Positions 32,548 through 44,599 of a stretch of 45,170 bases of DNA are shown in pieces (positions within the stretch are counted from its first letter, which is position 1; every line of letters begins with the position of its first letter). The notes under the pieces are model-generated. The model worked only from the letters and a program-made list of their open reading frames with translations, did not search any database and was not told the origin of the DNA. This DNA comes from Folioceros fuciformis (lineage: Eukaryota; Anthocerotophyta; Anthocerotopsida; Anthocerotales), in NCBI GenBank assembly GCA_049999805.1, contig JBNGIO010005952.1, forward strand, positions 1 through 45,170, read 5' to 3'. Position numbers and translations under genes: made by a program.

Positions 32548-35500
32548 ATGGGTCCTGCTGGGCTGCGGAAGGGCGAGGATCCGTTGATCAGCATCGAATC
32601 CAGTCTAATGGCGCTCGAAAATTTGGTAGGTGGAGCAGGGCCTTCCGGCAATAAAGTTATCCTTAAGGCCATCTTGAATGTGCGTAGGGAGAAGGATAAA
32701 CTCGTCGCCGTGCAGAAGAAGAGATGCAGCTCGTCGGGGACAGCAGAATTGACCCAAAGTATCGCAATGGCCTTGGAAGGTTTGCGGAAAACCATCCGTG
32801 ATGTGGACTCCAAGATACGAAAGTGTGTTCAAGATCCTACTAGGGTTTCGGAGGACATACCGATTAGAACTGGTTTCAACGATGTACCTGCAAACGAGTT
32901 GCTTTTACAATACGTCAGGGCCTTGAAGACATGCAGGCGTAAGGCTAAGAGAGACAAGGCATTTGACATCCAGCTGAGGAGTTTGGACAAGAATCTCCCT
33001 CCAAATTACGTGCAACTTAGCAAGTTACACGATAAGGTCTTGCAGTATTTGAGGGATAAGAGCAGCAAAAGTGTGATCATTACCGGCATGTTTGGCATGG
33101 GAAAATCAGCTCTTGCTTTGGACCTGGCTTCCACTCTTAGAGAGGGTAAGCAGTGCAGTCTGGACTGGTTAGATTCTAGGGTTCTGAGTGTATGAGCGCG
33201 GTGAATTACTTTGCTCGGCCTAGATAACTTCTCTTTTGATTCAGTCAGATCTGAATTCTTTTGATGCAGCGAGGTGTGACAAGAACTTGTATGGTTTCTT
33301 GGTGTGTGTTTCTTACGGCGGAAGTGCAGGTTTTGACTACCCTGGTGGTGTGCACTTCAGTACCTTTGGTGAAACTTACGGCGCTACTTGTTCCCAGACG
33401 GCCCTTGATGACAAGATTTGTGTTGAACTCGAACGAATTGAGAGGTTTGTGAACGTGAACAAGATGAGACGTACTTGGGATCAAAGCATGTCCTCTCAGT
33501 CCAGGAAAGAGAAGATAAGGGTGGCTCTTGGCACTATGCTGTCAGACCTCCGTTGTTTGATTGTCTTGGATGATGTATGGCATCCACGGATATGGGAGAA
33601 CTTTTGGTTTGAAGGACACCCCGGAAATCTGCTTATCACAACAAGGTCAACTGGTGGAGCGTATAAAAACGATATGGTGGTCGAGATCCTCCCAGAACAC
33701 TACATGGATGTTGAGAGGCTGGATGAGAAAATATTGTTACGAAGCGCAGGCCGGAAATCCGGTGTCCCTTCGAATTTTAAGGTAATTTGGGTCTGAGCCT
33801 CTGGTATACCTGGAAGTCAGGTTGAATGCTATGTGTTGATCTGTTTTGGCATGGTTCTCCCTTTCATCCTTGAGTGTGCTCGTTTTCTTTTGCAGGTCCC
33901 AGCTGAAATGATTCTGGCCAAATGTCATGGCTGCCCATCAGCAATAACTATGATGGGTAATGCTGTACGTGATAAGACTCAGCCTGCGGAATGGCAAAAG
34001 GCTGCTGATGAGTTCGCCTTGCATGCAGAGCAGAGTCATCCCCTGGACGGCTATTCAAGTACTTTGTTTCAAGGGGTTCAATCTAGTATTGTTGCCTGTT
34101 CCGGTAATGAGCAGTCTTTTAGGGCATTCGATGTGTTCAGAGGGACAGCAATTCCAAAAAACCTTTTGAAGCTGGCTTGGACATTCCGCATGGACACTTC
34201 AGATGAGGCCACCTTTGATAAGGACTTCAGGGCATTTGTAGGAATTCACATTCTGGAGCGGACAAAAGTGAGTCAAATTCGGTTCATGTTGATCGTTAGA
34301 CGTAAGTGGGAAGTTGTGTTACATGGTAATGAAATTTCCTTGGGATCAAATTCCGCTTCATGCAGGATCAGGATTGCTATCGAGTGCATCCCATTATCAG
34401 AGATTACTTGTTACAGCGTTTTTGCAGTCAGTACAGTTTTCAGTCTCAAGAACAATACCCTTCTCCGCTGGCTTCTCCTAGTAGCAACAGAAGCCGCCTG
34501 TTATGTGCTTTCCTCCTCACCTATGGGCACGCTGCAGTTCTCTCGTGGTGTACAGAATTACTGTCTGACGGTCCTGAATGTGATACATACAGAAATATCT
34601 TTTCTCAGACCATGGAAAGTGAAATTCCTCAAGTGAGAGTCCTAACGAGTAAGATAAGCAGTGAACTGACGGATAAGGAGCTTTTGACTTTAAAGAAGCA
34701 AGTTCTTGCTGCCACTTTACGCTCCTGGGGTTTGGCTAAGGTGATACAAACTCAGGAGCGCAATGGTCTGGGGGACCTTGAGGAGGCCAATAGGTTGCAA
34801 CCTGAACATCCTACAACGCTCAGGTAAGGTGCACTGTGCTTTTATGTTTTCCTCCTGCACTAGTGTAGCTACAAGATAAGTAAGCCATGCTGTTCCTTGT
34901 TCCCAGAAATTTAGGAGTTGCTTATTTGACACTCGGACAGTACCAACTTGCTGTGGATAATTTGAGGGAAGCAAAAAGGCTAAATCCTGATGACTCACTC
35001 ACCTTAAGGTCGGAGACGTTCTATCTTCAGCTAGCCTGCTCCGGATATGTGGAGATCAGAACAGTTTGTGAGAAGTTCTGCGTTCCTATGTTTGCAGCTT
35101 CTTGTACACTGCCATGGGCATATCAGGCTGGGAGAGGGCCAAACTTGAGCTGCCGGATGATTCACCATCTCAAAAAAGCATACTTTTGAGGTAAATCTTT
35201 GGTGCAACTGTGTAGTGAGAGAACGTACCGTATCTCTGGGTGGGGGCAACATGAAGGCTCTTGCTCAATTTCCTGGAAATCTCCCCCTCGTACCAATGCT
35301 CACATTGTTGTCCTGTCCTGTAGCTCACGAGCTTTACTGAGGTGGAAGCTGGGCATGGTTAAGTGTGCACTGAAAGATTTAGAGTTTGTACTGAAAGATT
35401 CAGAAAGCTGTCCAAATCAGAATCCCTTTATCCTGAGGTGGTATTCTGAAGTGCATTATGGTTTCCCACTGCAACTCGAGCTCTGAAACAAACTTTTCCT

Positions 35501-36412
35501 CACTCTGATTATACTGTAATCCACAGCCTGCTGGGAGCTGTGAAGATGGAAGGCGGGGATCTTGATGGCGCCAAAGCGGATTTGCAAAAGGCTCTTACGT
35601 CTTTGCATGGGGAAGATGTTTCCTTCACGCTTTGGTAGGCAAGCATGACGCTGTGATTGTCAAGTTGCTTGAGCGGATGCCATGGTAATCACTGATTGAC
35701 TCTCCTACCTGTCACACTGGTGCAGTTATTTGGGTCTGACGAGCCTGTACGCAGAGGACTTCAGAGGCGCTAAAGAGTATCTTGACCGAGCCGTAAGTGC
35801 ACAGCCTCAATGCCCGTTCGTTCTCAGGTATGCTAGCGAACTGTACTTCAAAATGAAGCATAGCACAATTGAGAGAAGCTATTGACGACCATTACCTTCC
35901 AGCACAAACGTGACGCTGTCCGAGGCCAATACCTTACCTGCCAGGAAATAACTCCGTGCCTGACCACAGCCGTGTGTTGCCTACAGTGTCCGAGGGGAGG
36001 TGAATCGGATGTTGAAAGACTATGAGGCTGCGGGCAGAGACTTACAGAAAGCCAAAGCACTACAGTCGTCGCCAGACGCATTCACTAACCAGTGTGTTAA
36101 GCCTCTTCCTGGCACCTTGAAGTATCATTTTGTTCAGGTTGCTGCAATTGGCTGAATCCTGAGCCCATGCATGTGATACAAAGCTCCTGTTGTCGTTTGT
36201 TTTCGAAGGTGCCTGATGAACTTGAGATGGATGGAAGGCAAGTTCGAAATGGCGATAAAGGTACAACTCTACTCGTAGAGTCCGCTCGATTCACATTCGG
36301 AAGGAAGCTCAACAGGTCTCCGACTCATGTTCATACTCCTGTTGTGCAGCTGGTGCGCTTGTTACCGGTCGAGCCAAGTCAGGCCCTGGAATGTGTGGAG
36401 GGACCAAGATGA
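32548..36412 (+). CDS. NB-ARC ATPase with C-terminal TPR repeats (NLR-like, no LRR)
   Basis: Twelve exons: 32548-33145, 33249-33781, 33896-34267, 34366-34823, 34907-35008, 35098-35190, 35324-35437, 35527-35634, 35726-35827, 35987-36091, 36209-36260 and 36350-36412, giving 899 residues. Residues 1-~165 are helical and charged without a domain I recognise. The NB-ARC follows: P-loop GMFGMGKSA (~180-188), Walker B LIVLDDVW, sensor NLLITTRS, a GLPL-like CHGCPSAITMMG, and YRVHPIIRDYL at the MHD position (VHP in place of MHD). The C-terminal third is TPR-like, clearest in NLGVAYLTLGQYQLAVDNL and YLGLTSLYAEDFRGAKEYL. Such proteins are STAND switches that oligomerise on signal; an immune role is inference. 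Exons 5-10 are 93-114 bases, all multiples of three with phase-2 borders, so each encodes about one TPR. The last two exons are preferred over read-through to a stop at 36278 because they complete a TPR. Confidence 0.87.
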
Positions 36413-37890
36413 CGGCGAGCCAAGGAGGTCTCTGTGATGAGTAGGTGGTTTGCGGGCTTGGCGATCACGTTTACCATCTCCAATGTGTCTGGTCACGGGG
36501 ATTCCAGCAGACGCGGAGACCTGTGTCCGACTGAAGCAAAGATTTTGCGGCGCGAAGACTCTAGGTTGCAGCGTGACGAGGATGGCGCCAGCGGCCTACG
36601 TATGTATGTTTGGATGTGTGTGCGCGTGAGCAAGTACAAATTGGAGAGTAATAAAGGGGTTGCTTGCGTGGTGTGGCCCAAAGAGCAAGGTGGAAAAGGC
36701 CAACCCGGAGCCCGTCCGAGCCAGTGCATGAAGTTTCCATGAGCCATGTCCGTATCACTTGGGCAGGGGTCGGCCCGACTCCCGGTGCCTGTGGACAAAG
36801 CACGTCGGAAGGTAGCTGGCCGGCAACCGGGTCAGCCGGTTCCGCTGGTCTCGACGGTCGCTCCTTGAACGGCACGCGGCACACAGCCTGCTTGCAGTTG
36901 CGGCTGCGATGCTATCGCCGCTGCTGCTGCTGGCGTTGCTTGCCTGCCAGGCCGATGCCGCCTTCCCGGGCCGCCCTCGCTCCAGCCCTCTTCCTCTCTC
37001 TTCCAATCTTTTCCTTGGCATCCCGACATGAGCCACGGATCCGCCGAAACTCACCACCCTCGACATTGCCTTCTTAGAACGCGCTCTCCTGTCTGAATTT
37101 CCGCATGCTACTTTTGCTATCGGGCAAGACAATGTCGTGCTAGCCTTCTGTTCCCACAGCTCGCGCATTTCGCTGGGCAGGACACTGGAATTCCGCTTTC
37201 CTCTGACCACTGGCCTCTCACTTCACGGCGCTCGTCTCCTCTGTTTGGCGCTTCTGCTTCTTCGCACCGGTGGGATCCGATGCCTTTGTGCGCGTTCTAC
37301 GGATTTGCGACCTCGTGCTGTTCCTCCTGTTCCGCTTCTTCTTCCTCCCGATCGACGGCCGCGGGTTTGCGAAGCATTTAGGATTGGGGGCCAAGTTCAG
37401 TGTGCAGCTGCGGAAGGCGGCAGCTTTGGTGATGGGGAGCGGGTACAGGTGTCTTTGTCTCGGTCTTGGTTGTGGACAGCAGGATTCGTGAGTTGGGGCC
37501 CCTGCATTTTTGTGGGCGTTTGAAGAGATTTGAGAATATTGAGGCTCTGGCTTTGGGGCCCATGGTGGTGGGGAGAACCACATGTAGCACCTTAGCTCTC
37601 ATCAGCGGATGTTGCATGCGGCAAGAGAGATTGTGGACTGTGTCGTGCGTCAGCCACTGCTCAAGTGTCGGGGTCGCTCAGGCATTGAGCGTAGGAGGCA
37701 GGGAGTGTAGGTTGCTGCTGCTGGAGGAACGCGAGGCCGGTGGTAGTGAATGTCCAGGTTTTGGATTGCACACCTGTGACGCTGGGCAAAAATCACGCAC
37801 CGCGATAGCCATAAAGCTGTGTCACTGGATATCGATTCAAGCTGGAACGGGGCCGAGTCTGGCACCCTAGAGGTGAGGGTCCACTGCGAG
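36413..37890. other. Intergenic region, GC-rich from ~36.7 to 37.5 kb
   Basis: No recognisable gene. The GC-rich part opens frames on both strands (up to 151 codons) without domains. It most likely contains the promoter and 5' UTR, perhaps with a 5'-UTR intron, of the GT106-like gene that starts at 37891. Confidence 0.5.
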
Positions 37891-40663
37891 ATGGGCTCAC
37901 CCTGGGGTGCATCCAACAGTGGAGAGCCTCCCCCCACCAGCATCATGGCTGGGGGGAGGGACATGGCTCAAGTTATCCTCAGCCCCAGGGTGTCAGGCAC
38001 GAAGAGTCCCGGAAATCGCTATCGCTCTCTCTCCTTCAAGCGGATACATCCCTCTGATGTGTTTACCCCTTTCAGAGACGACATGCCTGAAGTTGATGAA
38101 TCGGGGCTAGCTGGGTATGCTCCTGAGGGCAAGAAGATACATGCCGTGGACCGAGCACGCTTCTACGTGTTGCTGGAGTTTGTGTTTCGTTGCTATGGGC
38201 GATTAATGTCGTTGCTCAGCTGTAAATCTAGATGGAGGCGCGCACTGTTTGTACTTTTGGGGTTACTCAGTCTCGCGCTCCTCGTTGTAAAAATATTCAC
38301 GGTGATGGGATTGTCAGAGGATTTTCATGATCCAGCGGGTTTTAAGGTGAGTTCGTGGCTCCTCCCTTGCCTCTTCATGATTTACCTGTGAGCAGCATGC
38401 AAAACTTTGGTGCCTTCAAAGTGTAGCAAGTTTTCCTCTCATGCTTTGTAAATGTGTGGTTCTTAGTGTAATTGTGTGGGTTTTCTTTGGGAGGAAAACC
38501 AGACTGTGGTATTCGATGGTGTTCTGGAGTTAATGTGCACTCTGTTCGCCGCGGATTTGCAGACATGGCGAATGTCTGAGGAGGCCCTTAAAGCTGTACA
38601 TCCAACAAGGGATCTAAGTACTGTGGATAGCAGCGAGGCAGAGGTATGTTGTTGTGGTGAATGGAATAATGGTAGTGCCTATCAGGACGTATATTCAGCT
38701 CCAGGCTACCTTGTTAATTGTTGCCCTTGGAATATGTCTCTCAGATTTCACTATTGGAAGAAAAACTATGGGTGAAACCTGAAAGTGATGGATATGAGCA
38801 ATGCATCGAGCGTTCTCGGAATTACAAAAGTAATCTTGCACTTGTATGTTGCATGTAGCAGCGTCGTAGTAGACGATGAACTCATGACGAACTCCTGCTT
38901 GAGATCGAGGGTATTCTTGTCTTGAACCGACAGCTTCATGCTTGAACTTGTGCCACAGGGGGGGGGGGGGGTACTAATGGATATATATTGGTCAAGGCTA
39001 ATGGCGGGTTGAATCAGATGCGCACAGGGGTAAGGTTCATTCCATACTTGCCTGGTTATGGTCTTGGACTTTTTTTCTTTGGTAATGATTGGATTCGCTG
39101 CTTGCATCTGACATCTGCTTGTTGAACAGATTTGTGACATGGTTGCCGTGGCGAGAATTATGAATGCCACCCTGGTTATACCTTATCTAGATCACAGCTC
39201 TTTTTGGAACGACCTAAGGTTTGGGATGCTCGCTTATACTTCAACGACTACCTTTCAAGTGTAGCAAAAAGCGCTTTCACTCCTTCCTAACACATTTGGT
39301 TGCTATCCGTTGCAGTGAGTTCAAGGACATTTTTGATGTGAGATACTTCATAGATAGACTCAAAGAGGATGTGAGGATTGTGCAGTCTTTACCACCATCT
39401 CTGGCTGACATTACCCCATATACAAAAACTCCCGTCTCCTGGTCCAAGGTCAGACAAAACTATTGACGAACTAGAGTTTGACAAAACTCTCTCCACATGT
39501 TTCGATAGATGCAAAAGTTGAGATTTTTTCTCTAATAGGTCTTATTTTGTTGGCAGCATACTTACTATAAAGAGGAGCTACTGCCTCTGTTGAAGAAGCA
39601 GAAGGTCTTGTACTTCACTCATGCTGATTCAAGGCTCGCAAATCATGACATACCTGAATCTGTCCAACGTCTGAGATGTCGCACAAATTATCGTGCGTTG
39701 AAATATACTGAGCCTATTGAGAAACTCAGTCAAGTGATGCTTGAAAGGTTACGCTCTCAAGGCCCCTTTATCGCTCTTCATTTAAGGTAAGATCTAACGT
39801 CGGGTGCATACCAGTTGTAGGATGATGGACAACAAGCCCGTCTGAAACTCAAACTGAATGGCCTGTGGGTTGTTGCAGGTACGAAAAGGACATGCTTGCT
39901 TTCACAGGCTGTTCCCATGGCCTTTCTGAGATGGAGGCAGAAGAACTGCGAGAAATGCGTTATAATGTGAAGCACTGGAAGGAGAAAGAAATAGATGGTG
40001 AGTTGAGACGCAGGGAAGGTGGTTGTCCCCTGACTCCTCGTGAAACAGCTATGCTGTTGAAGGCCTTGGGTTACCCAAGCGACACAACCATCTATATTGT
40101 AGCTGGTGAGATATATGGCAATGGCAGCATGGCTTCACTGCAAACAGAGTTCCCTAATGTGTATACACATGACATGCTTGCAACTGAGGAGGAGTTATCA
40201 CCAATCAAACGGTATCAAAACAGGCTTGCAGCAGTGGACTACACGCTGGCTTTAGAGAGTGACGTTTTTGTCTACACATACGATGGGAACATGGCGAAAG
40301 CTGTGCAAGGTCATCGACGATTTGAAGGCCATCGGAAAACCATCAATCCTGACAGGTACGAGTTTCCATCTTTGACCTCCTTTGTGTTTCTTTTTTCTCC
40401 TTAGTCATCTGACTCTGGTTGTTGTGCTGTGCAGGCAAAGTTTGGTGACGTTGATCGATGACTTAGACTCCGGCAAGTTCGAATGGGAGACGTTTGCCCG
40501 GGACGTGAGGGAAATCCATGAGCCTAGGATGGGTGCACCTCACGAAAGGATAGCTGGTGAGTTCGCCAAATCCGAGGAGAACTTTTATGCTAATCCCTTC
40601 CCCGGTTGCATATGTGAAAGGAAAGTCAGGACGGATGCTACGAGGAGACTACTAAAAGGGTGA
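37891..40663 (+). CDS. Plant O-fucosyltransferase/GT106-like enzyme, RG-I rhamnosyltransferase (RRT) type
   Basis: Nine exons: 37891-38346, 38563-38643, 38745-38829, 38959-39029, 39130-39218, 39316-39448, 39557-39786, 39879-40355 and 40435-40663, giving 616 residues. A basic N-terminus is followed by one membrane anchor (~117-139, [20 protein letters not shown]), so it is a type II Golgi protein. Motifs: [11 protein letters not shown], then [53 protein letters not shown] (HxR and the DM signature), [46 protein letters not shown], and [11 protein letters not shown]. These match best the clade that includes Arabidopsis RRT1, which extends the rhamnogalacturonan I backbone; other members have different acceptors. 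The ATG at 37891 is the first in frame; one at 37945 is also possible. Exon 4 begins inside a run of 14 G. Confidence 0.88.
38958..38971 (+). repeat. Poly-G tract (14 G) across a splice acceptor
   Basis: The acceptor of exon 4 reads CACAG followed by 13 more G and then TACTAATGG. With 13 G in the exon the frame continues correctly as Arg-Gly-Gly-Gly-Gly-Thr-Asn-Gly. Any change of length not divisible by three would break the frame unless the acceptor shifts. Confidence 0.9.
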
Positions 40664-41281
40664 CCAAGTGTAGGCCAAATTTTCATCGCGTATTCATCAA
40701 TGTACCGAAAAATCTTGTATGCAATCAGGGATGGTTGCGAGTGTAAAGGTGGGAGGGGATTTTAGGTGCAGACTGCAGTCGTCATAGTTCGTACTCACCT
40801 GTGGGGCCCCGAAACCTCGTTTGCGATGTTGAGAAGACCTACTGGCGACTGGGTATTGGAGTTTGGACAACACCTCAGGTAATTGGCCGTAGCTGGATTA
40901 CGGGGTCAAGGAGCAGCTGGAGGTCGTTAGATGGCCCTAGCCACCACCAATGTCATCTTATTTGGAAGTTTCGGGCAGCGACTAGTATTGAAGCGCTCAA
41001 ATCGTGCATGCCCACAGAGGACTCCCAACTAACACTAAAGCTTCCTTCCGTCAATACAACGACAGTCTACTATCACGAAGTAAAAGCGCTACTATTCCTA
41101 AGAATTGGTGCGACCTCTACATTCAAGAAATTAGGAGTCTTGCTCCCAAAACCTTTGTATCCTCACCGGTTGTCGGTTGTAAGCCCGAAGCTCAAAAGCA
41201 ATATGCCTCTCTTTTGGTACTACGGACCATCAGGGTAACCTTTTGAAGAAAAGTCTTTCGGAACAGAGTTTTATCTGAGTG
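40664..41281. other. 3' flank of the GT106-like gene
   Basis: Probably 3' UTR and intergenic DNA. Overlapping frames at 40801-41246 read somewhat protein-like (for example RQYNDSLLSRSK) but match no family, and the longer one starts with GTG, so I do not call a gene. Confidence 0.45.
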
Positions 41282-41376
41282 GATAGTTTAGATAATGTAA
41301 CATATATGTAAGTTCAATATTGGGAGGAGTAGATAGTTTAGATAATGTAACATATATGTAAGTTCAATATTGGGAG
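41282..41376. repeat. 50-bp tandem duplication
   Basis: gatagtttagataatgtaac and the bases after it occur at 41282 and 41332 with no differences that I can see over about 45 bases. Confidence 0.85.
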
Positions 41377-41577
41377 CCGGTTGAATCGCCTTAGATTAAA
41401 TATAAAAAGGACTAAATATATTATCACATGCATGATACAAAGTATAACATGAAGCCATTTTTTATTATTGAAAAAGAGATGGAAAGTGTTATTTTCTATT
41501 ATTGAAAAAGGGTGGAAAGTCCACCTACTCCAAACATAGCAAAAAACAACCAAAGATAGACCAAAGGGATAATAGTC

Positions 41578-41805
41578 CATCATTCTCAAAAACCGTACTA
41601 GCCCCTTCGGACATCATTCTCAAAAATCGTTCTAGCCTCTTCCAACATCATTCTCAAAAACCGTATTAGCCCCCTTCAAACATCATTCTCAAATACCGTA
41701 TTAGCCCCTTCAAACATCATTCTCAAATACACCGTATTAGCCCCTTCAAACATCATTCTCAAATACCGTACTAGCCCCTTCGAACATCATTCTCAAAAAC
41801 CTTTC
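41578..41805. repeat. ~34-bp tandem repeat, seven copies
   Basis: The unit starts catcattctcaaa and continues with accgtattagccccttcaaa or variants. The last copy is partial. The unit length varies from 34 to 36 through small indels. Confidence 0.88.
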
Positions 41806-42244
41806 ATTGCTCGCAAAATATCATGATGTTGTGAAATAGCAAAGGGCCTACCTATTACTAACATGCCAATCCACTTGTGCCGATTAATACTAGTTATGGA
41901 TGATATACATGGGTAAGAGAAGTAAGAAGTATATAATTATTAATCAATTAAAACAAATAAAAAATCTCATCTACCCCTAAGACGAGGAGGAACAACTTGA
42001 AGAGGGCCATAGAAAAAGGACTAGCCCCTATAATAATAGTCTTCTCGAAAAAAATTACCAAAATTTTCTAAAAATTCCAAAATTGTTCACTCATGTATTC
42101 AATCCGTGTTTCAAGGCAAATTAGGCAAAAAGTGTATGCAAGAGTCCAAGACGTGAACATGCGTGCACAAAAATATGTAATTACATAATGACAAGTTTAT
42201 GTATGTACAAGTAAATACATACTAAGATGTTTGACTACCATCGA
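41806..42244. other. AT-rich DNA without a gene
   Basis: Contains a stretch near 41818 (atatcatgatgttgtgaaat) resembling 19683-19710. I see no gene. Confidence 0.5.
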
Positions 42245-42525
42245 AGTGTGTGAATGGGTAGCTTGTCCTTGGGGGGTGCTATGAGAGCCTAGCTTCGCAT
42301 CAAGTGTGTAATTGAGGGCTTTGCAACTTTGACATCGGCCAAATAGGTTGTGTTATGAGATCCTAGCTTGGCATCAAGTGTGCAATTGAGGGCTTTGCAA
42401 CTTTGACATCACCTAAGTGGCAAGTGCTATGAGAGCTTTGGTTGGCATCAAGTGTGCAAACTGCTATGAGAGCTTCGTTTGGTATCAAGTGTGCAAACTG
42501 CTATGAGAGCTTATCAAGTTTGAAT
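42245..42525. repeat. Irregular tandem repeat (gctatgagagct ... catcaagtgtgcaa)
   Basis: A unit of about 90 bases occurs at about 42277 and 42350 (gagatcctagcttggcatca, then attgagggctttgcaacttt). Shorter 50-base derivatives follow to 42525. Nothing coding is seen. Confidence 0.75.
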
Positions 42526-43850
42526 TCACATTCATTCTTTTGATCAGGAAATTACTAAATCTTAGGGTTATGGGGTTAACCCCAAAACCCTGGGATTCCT
42601 CATATAGTGGCCATACCCACTCTCGTTGTAGGCTTCCTTCGTCCGTCCCCATGAGCAAATGTGCTATCCTCAGTGCCCATTACTGAATACTATTAGTAGT
42701 AAGAAATATGGAACAAATAGAACAGGGTAACAATTTCCTCAAAATGAAAGACCCTAGTCCCTTAAAAGAATTTGCACAACAAGGCTCTGTGAGCCGGGTC
42801 TGGAAACGTCATACTGAAAACTTGTTTGCCACTCAGAAATCCACACCGACATCAGAAAGCTAGGTCTATAAGATGGGCAAGCCCATCTTATAGCCCCTAG
42901 CATGCTGTCTATTCTAGGCTAGGTACCGAGGTGTGGATGGCTTTGTTAAAGCAGAAAAAACAAAAAAGGAGGTTCTGTTAGTCTAACATTTGGCTAGGAG
43001 GAAATTGCTCAGTTCTCTACTTGATGCTCACATCCCAATTTCATCATCCTTCGCTGATTCAGCCATCTTTCTAGTGTCTTTTGGAGCGTCATATAGAATG
43101 TGAGATAGAGTCGTCAAGGTGGGATCATTTATTCCCTTAGAAATTGCTCGAGATTTGTTGATTGGGTCTACATTGTTTCGTAGATGAAGATGCTCTGCCC
43201 TTTGGGCCTTCAAGATACTTGGGGTCTCAGTTGGCATGGACTGGATGGTCTTATCCACCTCCAAATGTTGACCTTCCTCTCGTGTAGGACAACCTATATC
43301 GCCTATAGGTTTGCTCTTTGACTACAAAGCAACACCCTTCACAATTTTCTTTATGCCCTTATCTCCTCTATGGGGGTATTGTCCTTCTTGAGTTATTGAC
43401 CCACAAGATCTGTAGGAGGCTCTTCTTCTCCTTTTGTGGGTCCACTAATTGCAAGTACCTCCTAGGTAGGTAGGTTTGCCAAATCAGACAAAGTCTCTAC
43501 AACTTCTTGAGCCTATTCTTCCTCCTTATTCTATGGCACTTCCTTCCATTCAGAATCACTAGCATCCATATCACTATCCTCCTTCCACTCTATCAGTTAA
43601 TCTTATCACTATTGCCAACCCATTTGGTTTTGGAGGTCCTTGTCATCTTAATCAAGACCACCTTGCTACCAAGAATCCAGTACTTAAAAAATCAAAGACC
43701 AAGGAATCCCGCTTCCTTCAAGAATCTCAAAGGTCTAAAACCTTGACAATTCCGCTTCTCCTTGTCCTTTGAAAAGCCGAATCTTAGTATCCAAAAAGCT
43801 CAAAAACCTTGCAAGGTGGTTGTTGCAAGTAGGCTTGTTGTGCTATGCCA
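42526..43850 (-). repeat. Decayed ORF remnant on the minus strand, probably from a retroelement
   Basis: The longest open piece is 43264-43028 (DKTIQSMPTETPSILKAQ ... HILYDAPKDTRKMAES). Upstream of it on the minus strand an acidic, Glu-rich coding-like stretch is broken by many stops up to about 43700. It has the flavour of the acidic ORF at 26.3-26.7 kb, but I cannot show homology. The rest holds nothing I recognise. Confidence 0.4.
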
Positions 43851-43856
43851 TTAAAT

Positions 43857-44075
43857 ATCACACTTATGCATGGTTCATTAGTTAATAAGAAATCACACCA
43901 CACCACATTACACACACATTGAGCATTGCTTGATGATACTATAGCTTTATAAGTGAAGCATTTGCCTCCTTCAGACACTACAAAATCTTCACCACCTTCA
44001 TCCACACTTCTTAGAGATGTAACTTGGCTTCTCAAATCCACAACCAAATCACGTGGTCTTGCAAACTACGCACAT
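43857..44075. repeat. ~220-bp direct repeat, copy 1 (unoccupied site)
   Basis: It matches 44373-44599 in the same orientation, about 80% by eye, from cacttatgcatggttcat to cgcacat. Both copies keep part of a minus-strand frame (DLRSQV ... LRSVD ... GG ... DFVVS). At its right end it continues into cttaatatg, where the second copy is interrupted by a copia LTR. Confidence 0.8.
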
Positions 44076-44160
44076 CTTAATATGATTTCCAAGTAGAGAA
44101 TGCAATCCAAAATGATACACTCAAGAGAGTGCTCTTTCAAGAGAAAGCCTATTCCAGATA

Positions 44161-44305
44161 ATACAAGCTTATAGTTGCAGCGAACACTAGTAAGCTAGTC
44201 TTTCTAGAGAATACAAGCTTATAGTTGCAGCGAACACTGGTAAGCTAGTCTTTCTAGAGAATACAAGCTTATAGTTGCAACGAACATTGTTGGGCTAGTA
44301 TTTTA
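44161..44305. repeat. 50-bp tandem repeat, three copies
   Basis: Units start atacaagcttatagttgca at 44161, 44211 and 44261. The first two are nearly identical; the third diverges after 30 bases. Confidence 0.92.
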
Positions 44306-44372
44306 TGCCTACTATTTGAGGCTTGCTACAACCATGTCTACACATCTAGTTATTTTGTGTTGTGCAGCTAAA

Positions 44373-44599
44373 CATCACACTTATGCATGGTTCATCAGTT
44401 AACAATACTCATACCACGCCACATTACACACAAATTAAACACTGCATGATGGTGCTGTAAGCTTGTAAGAGTGAAGTGTTTGCTTCCTTTAGAAACCACA
44501 AAATCTCCTCCACCTACATCCACACTTCTTAGAGCTATAACTTGGCTTCTCAAATCCTCGATTGGGTCACATGATCTTGCATACTGAGCACACGCACAT
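44373..44599. repeat. ~220-bp direct repeat, copy 2 (interrupted by copia)
   Basis: Partner of 43857-44075. Its right end (cgcacat) abuts the copia LTR at 44600. Confidence 0.8.

Noticed and set aside
36261-36278. Read-through end of the NB-ARC/TPR protein at a stop at 36278
   Set aside because: Splicing from 36260 to 36350 completes a TPR helix and uses a better polypyrimidine acceptor.
37819-37890. Upstream start of the GT106-like protein
   Set aside because: The codon at 37819 is GTG; the first in-frame ATG is at 37891.
40801-41246. Two overlapping plus-strand frames after the GT106-like gene
   Set aside because: No domain, non-ATG start for the longer one, and they overlap in different frames.
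41578-41805. CRISPR-like array of ~34-bp units
   Set aside because: Units are directly adjacent without spacers, in a plant nuclear context; this is a minisatellite.
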